Notes under the pieces: model-generated
Databases searched by the model: none
Told to the model about the DNA's origin: nothing
Seen by the model: the letters and a program-made list of their open reading frames with translations, nothing else
Shown here: piece by piece, positions 27,351-36,369 of the stretch
Position numbering within the stretch: the first letter of the stretch is position 1
Layout of the letters: the number at the start of each line of letters is the position of its first letter
Source: Lachnospira sp. UBA3790
GTDB taxonomy: Bacteria; Bacillota; Clostridia; Lachnospirales; Lachnospiraceae
DNA length: 64,000 nt
Reading direction: 5' to 3'
NCBI GenBank assembly: GCA_002369135.1
Contig: DFEY01000002.1
Coordinates: 185,840-249,839, forward strand
Translations under genes and position numbers: made by a program

Positions 27351-27971
27351 CTACTTGTTTTCTTCATCCACGTCTTCGTATTCGACGTCTATCACTTTCG
27401 GACTTCCACTCTGAGTCTTCGTCCATCTCTTAATCTTTCCTGAGATAGCTAGTGTTGTTATAAAGTTAATGACACCGACAAAGATAAGTGCGATTCCCGC
27501 TGCTGCTACTAGAGTTTGTCCTTTATCCTTGCCTTCCTGTGGAGGATAAATCATAAATACAACTGCTAACAAAATGAATATCAATGCAACAACTAGCATT
27601 GGAATCCATTTTAGTCCCATTCTCTTTAGATCAAATGCATTCTCTAACTTCATTAGTCCACTAACCAAGACGATAGCTGCTGTAAAGTATGCTAGCAATG
27701 TGATCAGTTTACTCATTTGAGTTAGACAAATGATTCCTAGTATCAAGAAGATGACCGCTAACACTAGTTCATATGCTGTATATCTACCCAAATCTCTTCT
27801 TCTGAAATATTCAATAGCATGTCTGATTGCATAAACAAACATTAAAATGCTTAGACAATATGACAAGATTTTTTCTACATCCTGTGGGAAGAAAGCCATA
27901 AGAATGCCCATCGCTATACATCCAAGTGAGAATACGACCATTTCCCATTTCAAACTTTTTAGATAGTTCAT
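27351..27971 (-). CDS. DUF308 (HdeD-like) membrane protein
   Basis: A protein of 206 residues with six hydrophobic segments in three pairs (VFSLGCIAMGILMAFF, LVLAVIFLILGIICL, LLAYFTAAIVLVSGLM, MLVVALIFILLAVVFMI, LVAAAGIALIFVGVINFI). The C-terminus is acidic and cytoplasmic (VIDVEYEDVDEENK). This is the DUF308/HdeD layout; E. coli HdeD is tied to acid resistance, but no role is proven for most members. It is 10 bp after purL, so it is the second gene of the train. Confidence 0.8.
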   Translation of the reverse strand: MNYLKSLKWEMVVFSLGCIAMGILMAFFPQDVEKILSYCLSILMFVYAIRHAIEYFRRRDLGRYTAYELVLAVIFLILGIICLTQMSKLITLLAYFTAAIVLVSGLMKLENAFDLKRMGLKWIPMLVVALIFILLAVVFMIYPPQEGKDKGQTLVAAAGIALIFVGVINFITTLAISGKIKRWTKTQSGSPKVIDVEYEDVDEENK

Positions 27972-27981
27972 GTTCTACTCC

Positions 27982-30900
27982 TTATTTGAAGAACTCGACA
28001 CCTGACTCGAAGACTTTCATATCTTCTTCGCCGTAAATGTTTTTGTTTACGCTTCTTCCTTTTCTCTCGATATGCGCCATCTTACCGAAGCATCTTCCGT
28101 CTGGACTTGTGATACCCTCGATAGCCATATATGAACCGTTCACGTTCCACTCTTCATCCATAGTTGGAACTCCAGCTTCGTTCACATACTGTGTAGCAAC
28201 CTGACCGTTTGCAAAGAGTTCATCTAGCACTTCCTTAGGAGCTACAAATCTTCCCTCACCGTGTGATGCAGGGTTTGTGTAAACTCCGCCTAGCTCTGCC
28301 TTCTGCAACCATGGTGATTTGTTTGAAACCACTTTAGTGTAAACCATCTTTGATACGTGACGGTTGATTGTATTGTATGTAAGTGTTGGCGCCTGTTCGT
28401 TCTGTCCAGTAATCTGTCCGTTTGGAACCAAACCAAGTTTGATCAATGCCTGGAATCCGTTACAAATACCAAGTGCCAAACCATCTCTCTCGTTTAATAG
28501 CTTTGTTACTGCTTCCTCAATCTTTGGATTTCTGAAAGCTGTTGCAAAGAACTTAGCTGAACCGTCCGGCTCATCACCTGCACTAAATCCACCAGGGAAC
28601 ATGAGAATCTGTGACTGGTTTAGAGCTTCCACATAAGCGTCTACAGAATCTCTGATATCTGATGGTGTAAGGTTTTTAAATACCTTTGTTATTACATCAG
28701 CGCCGGCCTGTTCAAACGCCTTTGCTGTATCGTACTCACAGTTAGTACCTGGCATGACTGGGATAAATACCTTAGGTCTAGCAACTTTGTTTTTGCAAAC
28801 ATAGATTGAACCCTTGTCATATACTGGTGTATCAAGGTCTGATGTGTCATCGTGACTTCTTGTTGGGAATACTGCCTCTAGAGGTTTCTCCCAAGTCTTA
28901 ATAGCCTCATCTAGTGTGATTACTACATCGCCCTTTTCCAAAGTCTTTGTATCATTAGTCATACCAACTACGTCGTGGTCAATTGTTACTTCTTTATCCG
29001 CAGCAATCTCTGCCACAATATCACCAAAGCCTGGGGCAAATAAGTCTTTGCCGTCCCAAGAGTCATCGATAGTAATACCAATCTTATTACCAAATGCCAT
29101 TTTTGAAACGGCTGGGATAATACCCTTGGCATCAAGTGTGTAGGCTGCCACAATCACACCGTCCTGAATCATCTGATGGATGGCATCATACATTTTCTTT
29201 ATCTGTTCATAGTTAGGCTTCTCAAATTTATCTTTTTCAATCTTGAATCTAACTACTTTGTCTCCAGCTTTCTTAAACTCTGGAGTAATAATATCTTTTT
29301 CTTTTGCTACATCCACGGCAAAGGAAACAAGTGTTGGTGGAACATCAATATCGTTAAATGTTCCAGACATACTGTCCTTACCACCGATTGATGGAAGTTC
29401 AAATCCCATCTGCGCATCGTATGAACCAAGAAGTGCTGCGAATGGCTGACTCCATCTCTTTGGATCTTCACTCATTCTTCTGAAGTATTCCTGGAATGTC
29501 ATACGAATCTTTCTAAAGTCACCACCTGCTGCTACAACCTTTGCGATAGAATCAACAACCGCGTAAATAGCACCGTGGTATGGACTCCAGCTTGATAGGT
29601 ATGGGTCAAAACCGTAACTCATAATTGTAACTGTGTCGCAATCACCATTTTGAACTGGAAGTTTTGCAACCATACTCTGAGTTTCAGTTAACTGATACTT
29701 ACCACCGTGTGGCATATATACTGAACCTGCTCCAATAGAGCCGTCAAATTTCTCAACCAAACCTTTTTGTGAACACTCATTAAGGTCAGCCAAAGTATCT
29801 AACCACTTAGTCTTAATGTCTGATACTTCCTCTGCCTTAAAGAAGTCTTTATTTTCATCTGGCATATCAACAGCCACTGAAGTTTCCTGGTGAGCTCCGT
29901 TTGTATCTAGGAATTCTCTTGAGATATTTACAATCTCTTTTCCTCTCCACTCAAGAACAAGTCTTGGACTTTCTGTAACCTCAGCCACTACTGTAGCCTC
30001 TAAGTTCTCTTCTTTTGCGTATGCTAGGAATTGGTCAACATCCTTAGGATCAACTACTACAGCCATTCTCTCTTGAGACTCTGAAATAGCAATCTCAGTT
30101 CCGTCCAAACCTGCATACTTCTTTGGTACTAAATCTAAGTTAACGTGAAGACCGTCAGCCAACTCACCAATAGCTACAGACACACCGCCTGCGCCAAAGT
30201 CGTTACACTTCTTAATCAAGTAACTAACTTCTTCTCTTCTAAACAATCTTTGTAGCTTACGCTCTGTAGGTGGATTACCTTTTTGTACTTCTGCACCACA
30301 CTCTTCGATAGACTCCTCTGTGTGAATCTTTGAAGAACCTGTAGCTCCACCACAACCATCACGACCAGTCTGTCCACCAAGTAGAACGATAATATCTCCT
30401 GGATCTGATGTAAGTCTCTGTACTGCACGACGAGGAGCCGCACCCATAACTGCACCAATCTCCATTCTCTTAGCAACGTAGTCTGGATGGTAAATCTCTT
30501 TAACTAAACCTGTAGCCAAACCAATCTGGTTTCCGTATGAACTGTATCCATCTGCAGCACCCTGTACTAACTTCTTCTGTGGAAGTTTACCCTGCATAGT
30601 CTCCGCCAAAGGCTTAGTAGGATCCGCTGCGCCAGTAACACGCATAGCTTGGTATACGTATGTACGACCTGATAGTGGATCTCTGATAGCTCCGCCCAAA
30701 CATGTAGCGGCACCACCAAATGGCTCAATCTCTGTTGGGTGGTTGTGAGTCTCGTTCTTGAAGTTCACAAGCCACTCCTCAGTCTTACCATCTACCTCTA
30801 CAGGTACTACGATAGAACATGCATTTATTTCATCTGACTCTTCCTGGTCATCTAACTTTCCTTCTGCTTTAAGTTTTCTCATAGCCATCAAAGCTAAATC

Positions 30901-31725
30901 CATCAAGCATACAAACTTATCTTCTCTTCCTTTGAAGATCTCGTCACGCACTTTTAGGTAATCCTCATAAGTGCTCTCCATAACCTCTTTATAAAAACCT
31001 TCGTCAAACTTAACATCAGTCAACTCTGTGTTAAATGTTGTATGACGACAGTGATCTGACCAATATGTGTCTAGCACTCTAATCTCAGTCATTGTTGGAT
31101 CTCTGTCTTCGTCGTTTTTAAAGTAGTTCTGAATATGCAAAAAGTCTTTAAAAGTCATTGCAAGACCTAGTGAGTCGTACAATTCTTTTAAAGGCTCCTC
31201 TTCTATGTCCTTGAAACCGTCAAAGACAATAACGTCTTCTGGCTCTTCAAAATTCTGTTTTAATGTTTCCGGTTTTTCTAGACCTGTCTCTCTAGAATCT
31301 ACTGGGTTGATACAGTAACTCTTAACCTTTTCGAATTCTTCGTCTGAAACATCGCCCACCAAAACATATGTAGTAGCTGATTTGATAACAGGTTGCTCGT
31401 CTTCATTCAAAAACTTCACACACTGTTCAGCTGAGTCTGCTCTTTGATCAAACTGTCCTGGCAAGTATTCCACGCTGAAGATTTTACTCTTACTCTCGTC
31501 GTATGGGAACTCCTCCTCATACACATCATCTACAGGTGGTTCCGAAAAAATAGACGTAAGAGCTTTATCGAATGTTTCATCCGACAAATTCTCTACGTCA
31601 TATCTCACCAAAACACGGACTTTCTCAAGTCCATCTATTCCTAAGTATCCTTTAATATCATCTGTTAGTTCCTTTGCTGCCATAGCAAATGGCGCTTTTT
31701 TCTCCACGTAAACTCGTCTTACCAA
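27982..31725 (-). CDS. purL: Phosphoribosylformylglycinamidine synthase, single chain
   Basis: FGAM synthase of the single-polypeptide kind, 1247 residues, carrying both the synthase and the glutaminase parts that many Firmicutes split into PurL, PurQ and PurS. In the synthase part: LDTYWSDHCRHTTF, KNETHNHPTEIEPFGGAATC and GGQTGRDGCGGATGSS. The C-terminal glutaminase has VMPGTNCEYDTA, the nucleophile in LGICNGFQALIKLG and ASHGEGRF. The start is TTG (complement of 31723-31725) with GGAGG 10 nt upstream; no ATG fits. It heads the purine/pyrimidine gene train. Confidence 0.96.
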   Translation of the reverse strand: MVRRVYVEKKAPFAMAAKELTDDIKGYLGIDGLEKVRVLVRYDVENLSDETFDKALTSIFSEPPVDDVYEEEFPYDESKSKIFSVEYLPGQFDQRADSAEQCVKFLNEDEQPVIKSATTYVLVGDVSDEEFEKVKSYCINPVDSRETGLEKPETLKQNFEEPEDVIVFDGFKDIEEEPLKELYDSLGLAMTFKDFLHIQNYFKNDEDRDPTMTEIRVLDTYWSDHCRHTTFNTELTDVKFDEGFYKEVMESTYEDYLKVRDEIFKGREDKFVCLMDLALMAMRKLKAEGKLDDQEESDEINACSIVVPVEVDGKTEEWLVNFKNETHNHPTEIEPFGGAATCLGGAIRDPLSGRTYVYQAMRVTGAADPTKPLAETMQGKLPQKKLVQGAADGYSSYGNQIGLATGLVKEIYHPDYVAKRMEIGAVMGAAPRRAVQRLTSDPGDIIVLLGGQTGRDGCGGATGSSKIHTEESIEECGAEVQKGNPPTERKLQRLFRREEVSYLIKKCNDFGAGGVSVAIGELADGLHVNLDLVPKKYAGLDGTEIAISESQERMAVVVDPKDVDQFLAYAKEENLEATVVAEVTESPRLVLEWRGKEIVNISREFLDTNGAHQETSVAVDMPDENKDFFKAEEVSDIKTKWLDTLADLNECSQKGLVEKFDGSIGAGSVYMPHGGKYQLTETQSMVAKLPVQNGDCDTVTIMSYGFDPYLSSWSPYHGAIYAVVDSIAKVVAAGGDFRKIRMTFQEYFRRMSEDPKRWSQPFAALLGSYDAQMGFELPSIGGKDSMSGTFNDIDVPPTLVSFAVDVAKEKDIITPEFKKAGDKVVRFKIEKDKFEKPNYEQIKKMYDAIHQMIQDGVIVAAYTLDAKGIIPAVSKMAFGNKIGITIDDSWDGKDLFAPGFGDIVAEIAADKEVTIDHDVVGMTNDTKTLEKGDVVITLDEAIKTWEKPLEAVFPTRSHDDTSDLDTPVYDKGSIYVCKNKVARPKVFIPVMPGTNCEYDTAKAFEQAGADVITKVFKNLTPSDIRDSVDAYVEALNQSQILMFPGGFSAGDEPDGSAKFFATAFRNPKIEEAVTKLLNERDGLALGICNGFQALIKLGLVPNGQITGQNEQAPTLTYNTINRHVSKMVYTKVVSNKSPWLQKAELGGVYTNPASHGEGRFVAPKEVLDELFANGQVATQYVNEAGVPTMDEEWNVNGSYMAIEGITSPDGRCFGKMAHIERKGRSVNKNIYGEEDMKVFESGVEFFK

Positions 31726-31756
31726 ACCGATTTTTCCTCCAATTTCTTAGGGCTTT

Positions 31757-31808
31757 TCGTATATTTTTCCTCGCCAAAACATACGACCCCACAATCCCCT
31801 ATATCATA
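31757..31808 (-). promoter_or_regulatory. purL promoter -10 and downstream inverted repeat
   Basis: On the minus strand an extended -10 (TGG then TATGAT, complement of 31803-31808) gives a start near 31796. No good -35 is seen. Just downstream is an inverted repeat TCGTAT / ATACGA (31757-31762 and 31781-31786) separated by 18 bp. It could be an operator or an RNA stem with an SD-like GAGG in the loop. Its sequence only loosely resembles a PurR box. Confidence 0.4.
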
Positions 31809-31844
31809 CCATATTTTAGGACATTTTGCGATACAAAAAAGCAC

Positions 31845-31873
31845 AAAAAAAGCCGATTTTTTCGGCTTTTTTT
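31845..31873 (-). terminator. Terminator of the pan/GH25 operon
   Basis: A GCCGA/TCGGC stem is extended by seven A-T pairs with a T5 loop. It ends in a run of seven T 39 bp past the GH25 stop. It separates the pantothenate operon from purL. Confidence 0.9.
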
Positions 31874-31911
31874 AATAATTTTTGTATATTTAGAATTGTT
31901 TGGTTTTTATA

Positions 31912-33003
31912 CTACTTCTTAGTCTTTTTGCTCTTCTTATTACTCCACTTTTTAGCGTATAATCTCTTGCCTTCAACAGTGGTACTATATGGTCTAACCA
32001 TAACGTAATATCTCTTTCTAGCTTTTAGTTTCTTTAATGTTACTTTTTTGCCCTTAACAATCTTTGTCTTGGACTTCTTCATAGACTTGTATTTTGAATA
32101 TTTTACTTTGTAGCCGACTGCATGTTTAACCTTTTTCCACTTAACAGTAAGCTTTTTGTGCCCTGCTTTTATAGATTTAATCTTAGTTTTACCAGGTCTT
32201 TCAACTGTAATACCACTTCTTACAGTGATACTTCTCTTATACCAAGAAGCATTGTATGCTCCAAACCAGAAGTTCAAATCTACTCTTCCGCTAATTCCTG
32301 AAACAGAGCCTTTAGAAGTACACTGCCACATATTGGCAGATCCTTTGTAATCTAAGTCTGAATCCCACTGCGCTACCCACTTAGAAACTGTCATATCCTT
32401 ACTAAATGAACCTGGAATATAGTTATTCCACCAGTTTAAGTTCGCATATATACCAGACTTGTAACCTTGCGCATTAATAATGTTAAGGAAAGTATTTGCA
32501 ATCTGACCAACCTTTGTCTTTCCAAGTTTAGCTTGCGCGCCTTCCTCCATATCGTAGTAAATAGGGAAATACACGTCTCTTCCCTTTAACAAACGCAATA
32601 CATGGTGAGCCTCACTCTTTGCCTGCGTAGTATTTTGTGCATAAGAATAAAGGTATGTACTAAACGGAATATTGTTCTTTATACACCCTGCTACGTTTTT
32701 CTCCCAGTAAGCATCGTCCTGGCTTGTGATGTTATCGCCAAATCCGCATCTTATAATTGCAAAGTCTACATCTGTCTTGGAAACCTTTTTCCAATCGATG
32801 TTTCCCTGCCACTTACTGACATCAACGCCCTTCATAGTGGCATTTTTTATCACATCGCCTTCATCATTGACAAACTGGCCCTTTGAATTTTTACTCCAAG
32901 CCTTTGTGGCCGCATTAATTTGTGGCGCAAAAATGGAGCCCATCACAAAGACAAGGCTTATGATTATGGCTCCTTTAATTACATTTTTAAAACTCTCAGA
33001 CAT
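31912..33003 (-). CDS. Exported GH25 muramidase with Lys-rich Fn3-like module
   Basis: A lysozyme of family GH25, 363 residues, expected to cut peptidoglycan between N-acetylmuramic acid and GlcNAc. The N-terminal membrane/signal segment (about 9-31) is followed by the GH25 barrel at about 55-265. It carries MKGVDVSKWQG (D61) and the catalytic pair in YYDMEEG (D151, E153). A C-terminal lysine-rich Fn3-like module (about 270-363) ends KKSKKTKK and matches those of the GH16 and transglutaminase-like proteins. The start at 33003 has AAGGAATT; the longer frame would need a TTG. It is the last gene of the pan-coaBC operon, 40 bp after coaBC. Confidence 0.9.
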   Translation of the reverse strand: MSESFKNVIKGAIIISLVFVMGSIFAPQINAATKAWSKNSKGQFVNDEGDVIKNATMKGVDVSKWQGNIDWKKVSKTDVDFAIIRCGFGDNITSQDDAYWEKNVAGCIKNNIPFSTYLYSYAQNTTQAKSEAHHVLRLLKGRDVYFPIYYDMEEGAQAKLGKTKVGQIANTFLNIINAQGYKSGIYANLNWWNNYIPGSFSKDMTVSKWVAQWDSDLDYKGSANMWQCTSKGSVSGISGRVDLNFWFGAYNASWYKRSITVRSGITVERPGKTKIKSIKAGHKKLTVKWKKVKHAVGYKVKYSKYKSMKKSKTKIVKGKKVTLKKLKARKRYYVMVRPYSTTVEGKRLYAKKWSNKKSKKTKK

Positions 33004-33043
33004 AATTCCTTCTTTCAACCCCTCATAGGTTCAACTTTTCGAT

Positions 33044-34234
33044 TTACTTAATATCAGCAATAACTTTATCCAATATTTGTGATGCAACAGTGTCCTTCGA
33101 CGCCTTTTCTAGCTGTTCCTCGCTATCCTTAGTGATAAGCGTAACAACATTTGTTCCTTCGCCAAAGCCTGCACCTTCCACTTTTAAGTTATTTGCGCAT
33201 ATTAAATCTAGATTTTTTTGTTCCAACTTATGTCTAGAATTTTCAACCATATTCTCTGTCTCCATGGCAAAGCCAACCAAGAACTGTTTTTTCTTACGCT
33301 TTGACATAGATAAAAGAATATCCTTATTTTCCTCGAGCTCTATTATAACATCTTTTTCAGATTTTTTAATTTTTTCTTTCGCCTGGTTCTTTGGCTTGTA
33401 ATCTGCCACTGCAGCGCTCATTATAACAATGTCTTGCTCGTCAAAGACCTTATCCACTGCATCATACATTTCATCTGCGCTCTCTACTTCTACCACGTCT
33501 ACAAACATTGGCTTATCAATGCTTGTAGGACCTGTCACAAGTGTAACCTCTGCACCGCGTCTTACAGCATTCTTCGCCAAAGCATATCCCATAGTTCCAG
33601 TTGAGTGGTTTGAAATGAATCTAACCGGATCTATCGCTTCCTTTGTAGGACCTGCAGTTATTAGAATTTTCTTGCCCTCTAGGTCTTTGTCGCAAGCTAC
33701 TTCTTTTAAGATATACTCCAAAAGCACTTCAGGTTCTGGCATCTTACCTTTACCTGTGTCGCCGCACGCCAAGTAACCAGTAGCTGGCTCTATTATTTCG
33801 TAATCGTATTTCTTTAGTTTCTCGATGTTTTCTTGCACGATAGGATTATCAAACATATTTGTATTCATGGCAGGCGAGATAATCTTCTTTGCCTTGCACG
33901 CCATAATGGTAGTCGTTAGCATATCATCCGCAATGCCACCGGCAATCTTTCCAATCACATTCGCACTGCATGGCGCAACCATAAAAACATCTGCCTTATC
34001 TGCCAAAGACACATGCTCCACGTTGAATTCGAAATCTCTATCGAAAGTCTCGATCAAACATTTATTTCCAGTCAAAGTCTCAAAAGTGATAGGGTTAATA
34101 AAGTTAGTCGCATTCTTTGTCATAATAACATGAACGTCCGCTCCCAACTTCTTCAAAGCGCTTGCAAGATTTGCAGTTTTGTAAGCCGCTATACTTCCCG
34201 TAACTCCTAAGACTACAGTTTTTCCTTTTAACAT
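33044..34234 (-). CDS. coaBC: Bifunctional phosphopantothenoylcysteine synthase/decarboxylase
   Basis: CoaBC (Dfp), 396 residues. The N-terminal CoaC flavoprotein half has VTGSIAAYKTANL, the PASANxxxK-type APCSANVIGK and PAMNTNMF. The C-terminal CoaB half has ITAGPTKEAIDPVRFISN. It turns 4'-phosphopantothenate and cysteine into 4'-phosphopantetheine for coenzyme A. Its ATG overlaps the panD stop by one base. Confidence 0.96.
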   Translation of the reverse strand: MLKGKTVVLGVTGSIAAYKTANLASALKKLGADVHVIMTKNATNFINPITFETLTGNKCLIETFDRDFEFNVEHVSLADKADVFMVAPCSANVIGKIAGGIADDMLTTTIMACKAKKIISPAMNTNMFDNPIVQENIEKLKKYDYEIIEPATGYLACGDTGKGKMPEPEVLLEYILKEVACDKDLEGKKILITAGPTKEAIDPVRFISNHSTGTMGYALAKNAVRRGAEVTLVTGPTSIDKPMFVDVVEVESADEMYDAVDKVFDEQDIVIMSAAVADYKPKNQAKEKIKKSEKDVIIELEENKDILLSMSKRKKKQFLVGFAMETENMVENSRHKLEQKNLDLICANNLKVEGAGFGEGTNVVTLITKDSEEQLEKASKDTVASQILDKVIADIK

Positions 34235-34635
34235 TATCCTAACCTCTCTACGTCAAACAATGCTCCGTGCTTTTCATAGTTTGTAACACGAGTGATCTTA
34301 TTTTCGTCATCGACAAAGACAACCTTTGGAGGAGTATTCTTTGCCTCCTCTTCGCTCATCTGAGCGTAGCTCATAATGATAACCTTATCTCCAATATCAA
34401 CTTTGTGAGCTGCTGCTCCGTTCACGCATATAACGCCTGATCCTTTGTCGCCAGCAATCACGTAAGTATCGAAACGATTACCATTGTTAACATCAGCCAC
34501 CTGAACTTTTTCGTATTCCAAAATACCAGAGTTAATCATCAACTCCTCATCTATCGTAATACTTCCAACATAGTCCACGTCAGCCTGTGTCACTGTTGCT
34601 CTATGAATTTTACTTTTCAACATTTCTAAAACCAT
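34234..34635 (-). CDS. panD: Aspartate 1-decarboxylase
   Basis: PanD proenzyme, 133 residues, makes beta-alanine. The start MVLEMLKSKIHRATVTQADV is close to the family consensus. The self-cleavage site G24-S25 (YVGSITID) is in its usual place, so the Ser can become the pyruvoyl group. It is 21 bp after panC and overlaps coaBC by one base. Confidence 0.97.
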   Translation of the reverse strand: MVLEMLKSKIHRATVTQADVDYVGSITIDEELMINSGILEYEKVQVADVNNGNRFDTYVIAGDKGSGVICVNGAAAHKVDIGDKVIIMSYAQMSEEEAKNTPPKVVFVDDENKITRVTNYEKHGALFDVERLG

Positions 34636-34656
34636 TTTTTCAAACCTCTTAAATAT

Positions 34657-35499
34657 TTATTCAATAATAAAGTTGTCAATCAATCTAGTTTTACCAACAT
34701 ATACTGCCATTGCCACAAGCATTGGCGCTTTAATCTTATCTTGCTGCTGCATTGTAAGTCCGTTTACTGCCTTCACATAATCAATCTTTGCCAAAGGCTC
34801 AGTCTCGATATTCGCTTTCATAGCCTCAACTAAAACATTAGCATCGCTCTCGCCGTTAGCAACAATCTGCTTTCCAAGTTCTATAGTCTTGTATAGGATA
34901 AGCGCTGCCTGTCTTTCTTCTGGAGAAAGATAAGTATTTCTAGAACTCTTTGCAAGCCCATCTTCTTCTCTGATAGTTGGGCAACCAACTATTTCTAAAT
35001 CCATATTCAAGTCTTCCACCATATGTCTGATAATGGCTAGCTGCTGCGCATCCTTCTGTCCAAAGTATGCTTTGTCTGGAGCAACAATGTTAAATAACTT
35101 ATTGACTACTGTACAAACTCCTCTAAAGTGAACTGGTCTAGATAGTCCGCAGAGTTCCTCTGTTAAAACATCCATATCCACATATGTGCTAAATCCAGGA
35201 TTGTACATTTCCTCTGGTTCTGGATTGAAAATCAAATCTGCACCCAAACTTTCACAATATGCTGAATCCTTTTCAATATCTCTTGGATAACTTTCTAGAT
35301 CTTCGCTTGGTCCGAACTGCATTGGATTTACAAAATCACTAACTACTGTTCTGTCATTTTCCTCCACAGATTTCTTTATCAAACTTCCATGTCCTTCATG
35401 AAGGTATCCCATAGTTGGTACTAGTCCAACAGTTAACCCTTCACTCTTCCAAACTTTTACTTGTTCTCTTACTTCATTAATTGTTTTTACTAACTTCAT
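34657..35499 (-). CDS. panC: Pantothenate synthetase
   Basis: PanC, 280 residues, joins pantoate and beta-alanine with ATP. The HIGH-like motif is in PTMGYLHEGHGSLI. Also present are DFVNPMQFGPSEDL, FRGVCTVVNKLFNIV, FGQKDAQQLAIIR and SSRNTYLSPEERQ. It lies 25 bp after panB and 21 bp before panD. Confidence 0.97.
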   Translation of the reverse strand: MKLVKTINEVREQVKVWKSEGLTVGLVPTMGYLHEGHGSLIKKSVEENDRTVVSDFVNPMQFGPSEDLESYPRDIEKDSAYCESLGADLIFNPEPEEMYNPGFSTYVDMDVLTEELCGLSRPVHFRGVCTVVNKLFNIVAPDKAYFGQKDAQQLAIIRHMVEDLNMDLEIVGCPTIREEDGLAKSSRNTYLSPEERQAALILYKTIELGKQIVANGESDANVLVEAMKANIETEPLAKIDYVKAVNGLTMQQQDKIKAPMLVAMAVYVGKTRLIDNFIIE

Positions 35500-35524
35500 T
35501 TTTCTCTCCTGTTTTTATGTAAAC

Positions 35525-36352
35525 CTAGTATAATTTTTCGATTATGTCGTCATCTATATCGTATGTGTGTTCTTCTCCTGGGAATGTTCCATCATTCACT
35601 TCTTTGATGTAACTTTCAAATGCCTCTTTCATCACATCTCCCATATTGGCAAACTGCTTAACAAACTTTGGAACAAAGTCCTTAAACATTCCAAGCATAT
35701 CTTGCATTACTAAAACCTGACCGTCTGTGTCTTTGCCGGCACCTATTCCGATAGTTGGAATAGATAGTTTTTCTGTAACCATCTTGGCAAGTTTCGCTGG
35801 GACACCCTCTAACACTACCATAGATGCTCCTGCCTTTTCCACAGCAAATGCGTCTTCTATCAACTTCTTTGCAGCGGCCTCAGTTTTTCCCTGCACCTTG
35901 TATCCGCCAAAGGCATTGATGGACTGTGGTGTAAGACCAATGTGTGCACAAACTGGGATAGATGCTTTCACAATAGCCTCTATCTGTGGACAAACTTCCA
36001 CGCCGCCCTCTAGTTTAACCATATTTGCGCGGCCTTCCTGAACTAGTCTGCCAGCATTTCTCACCGCATCGCTCACGTCAGCCTGATATGACATAAATGG
36101 CATATCACAAACTACGAAAGTATCTTTTACTGCACGAGATACCGCCGCACAGTGGTGAATCATATCTTCCATCGTCACCTGCAAAGTATCCTCGTAACCA
36201 AGCATAACGTTTCCAAGTGAGTCACCTACCAATATTGTGTTTACTCCTGCTTCTTCCATAATCTTTGCCGATGAATAATCATAGCAAGTGATCATTGAAA
36301 TCTTTTCGCCGTTGTTCTTTTGTTCCTGTAATGTTGTAACTGTGTTCTTCAT
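35525..36352 (-). CDS. panB: 3-methyl-2-oxobutanoate hydroxymethyltransferase
   Basis: PanB, 275 residues, adds a hydroxymethyl group from methylene-THF to 2-ketoisovalerate. Signature stretches are MITCYDYSSAKIMEEAGV, VGDSLGNVMLGYEDTLQVT and VKLEGG. It is 17 bp after panG. Confidence 0.97.
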   Translation of the reverse strand: MKNTVTTLQEQKNNGEKISMITCYDYSSAKIMEEAGVNTILVGDSLGNVMLGYEDTLQVTMEDMIHHCAAVSRAVKDTFVVCDMPFMSYQADVSDAVRNAGRLVQEGRANMVKLEGGVEVCPQIEAIVKASIPVCAHIGLTPQSINAFGGYKVQGKTEAAAKKLIEDAFAVEKAGASMVVLEGVPAKLAKMVTEKLSIPTIGIGAGKDTDGQVLVMQDMLGMFKDFVPKFVKQFANMGDVMKEAFESYIKEVNDGTFPGEEHTYDIDDDIIEKLY

Positions 36353-36369
36353 TTTTGTCTCCTTTGCTG

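Noticed and set aside
31757..31786. Standard PurR box
   Set aside because: The arms lack the CGAAC core with A/T flanks of Bacillus PurR boxes; I keep it only as an unassigned inverted repeat.
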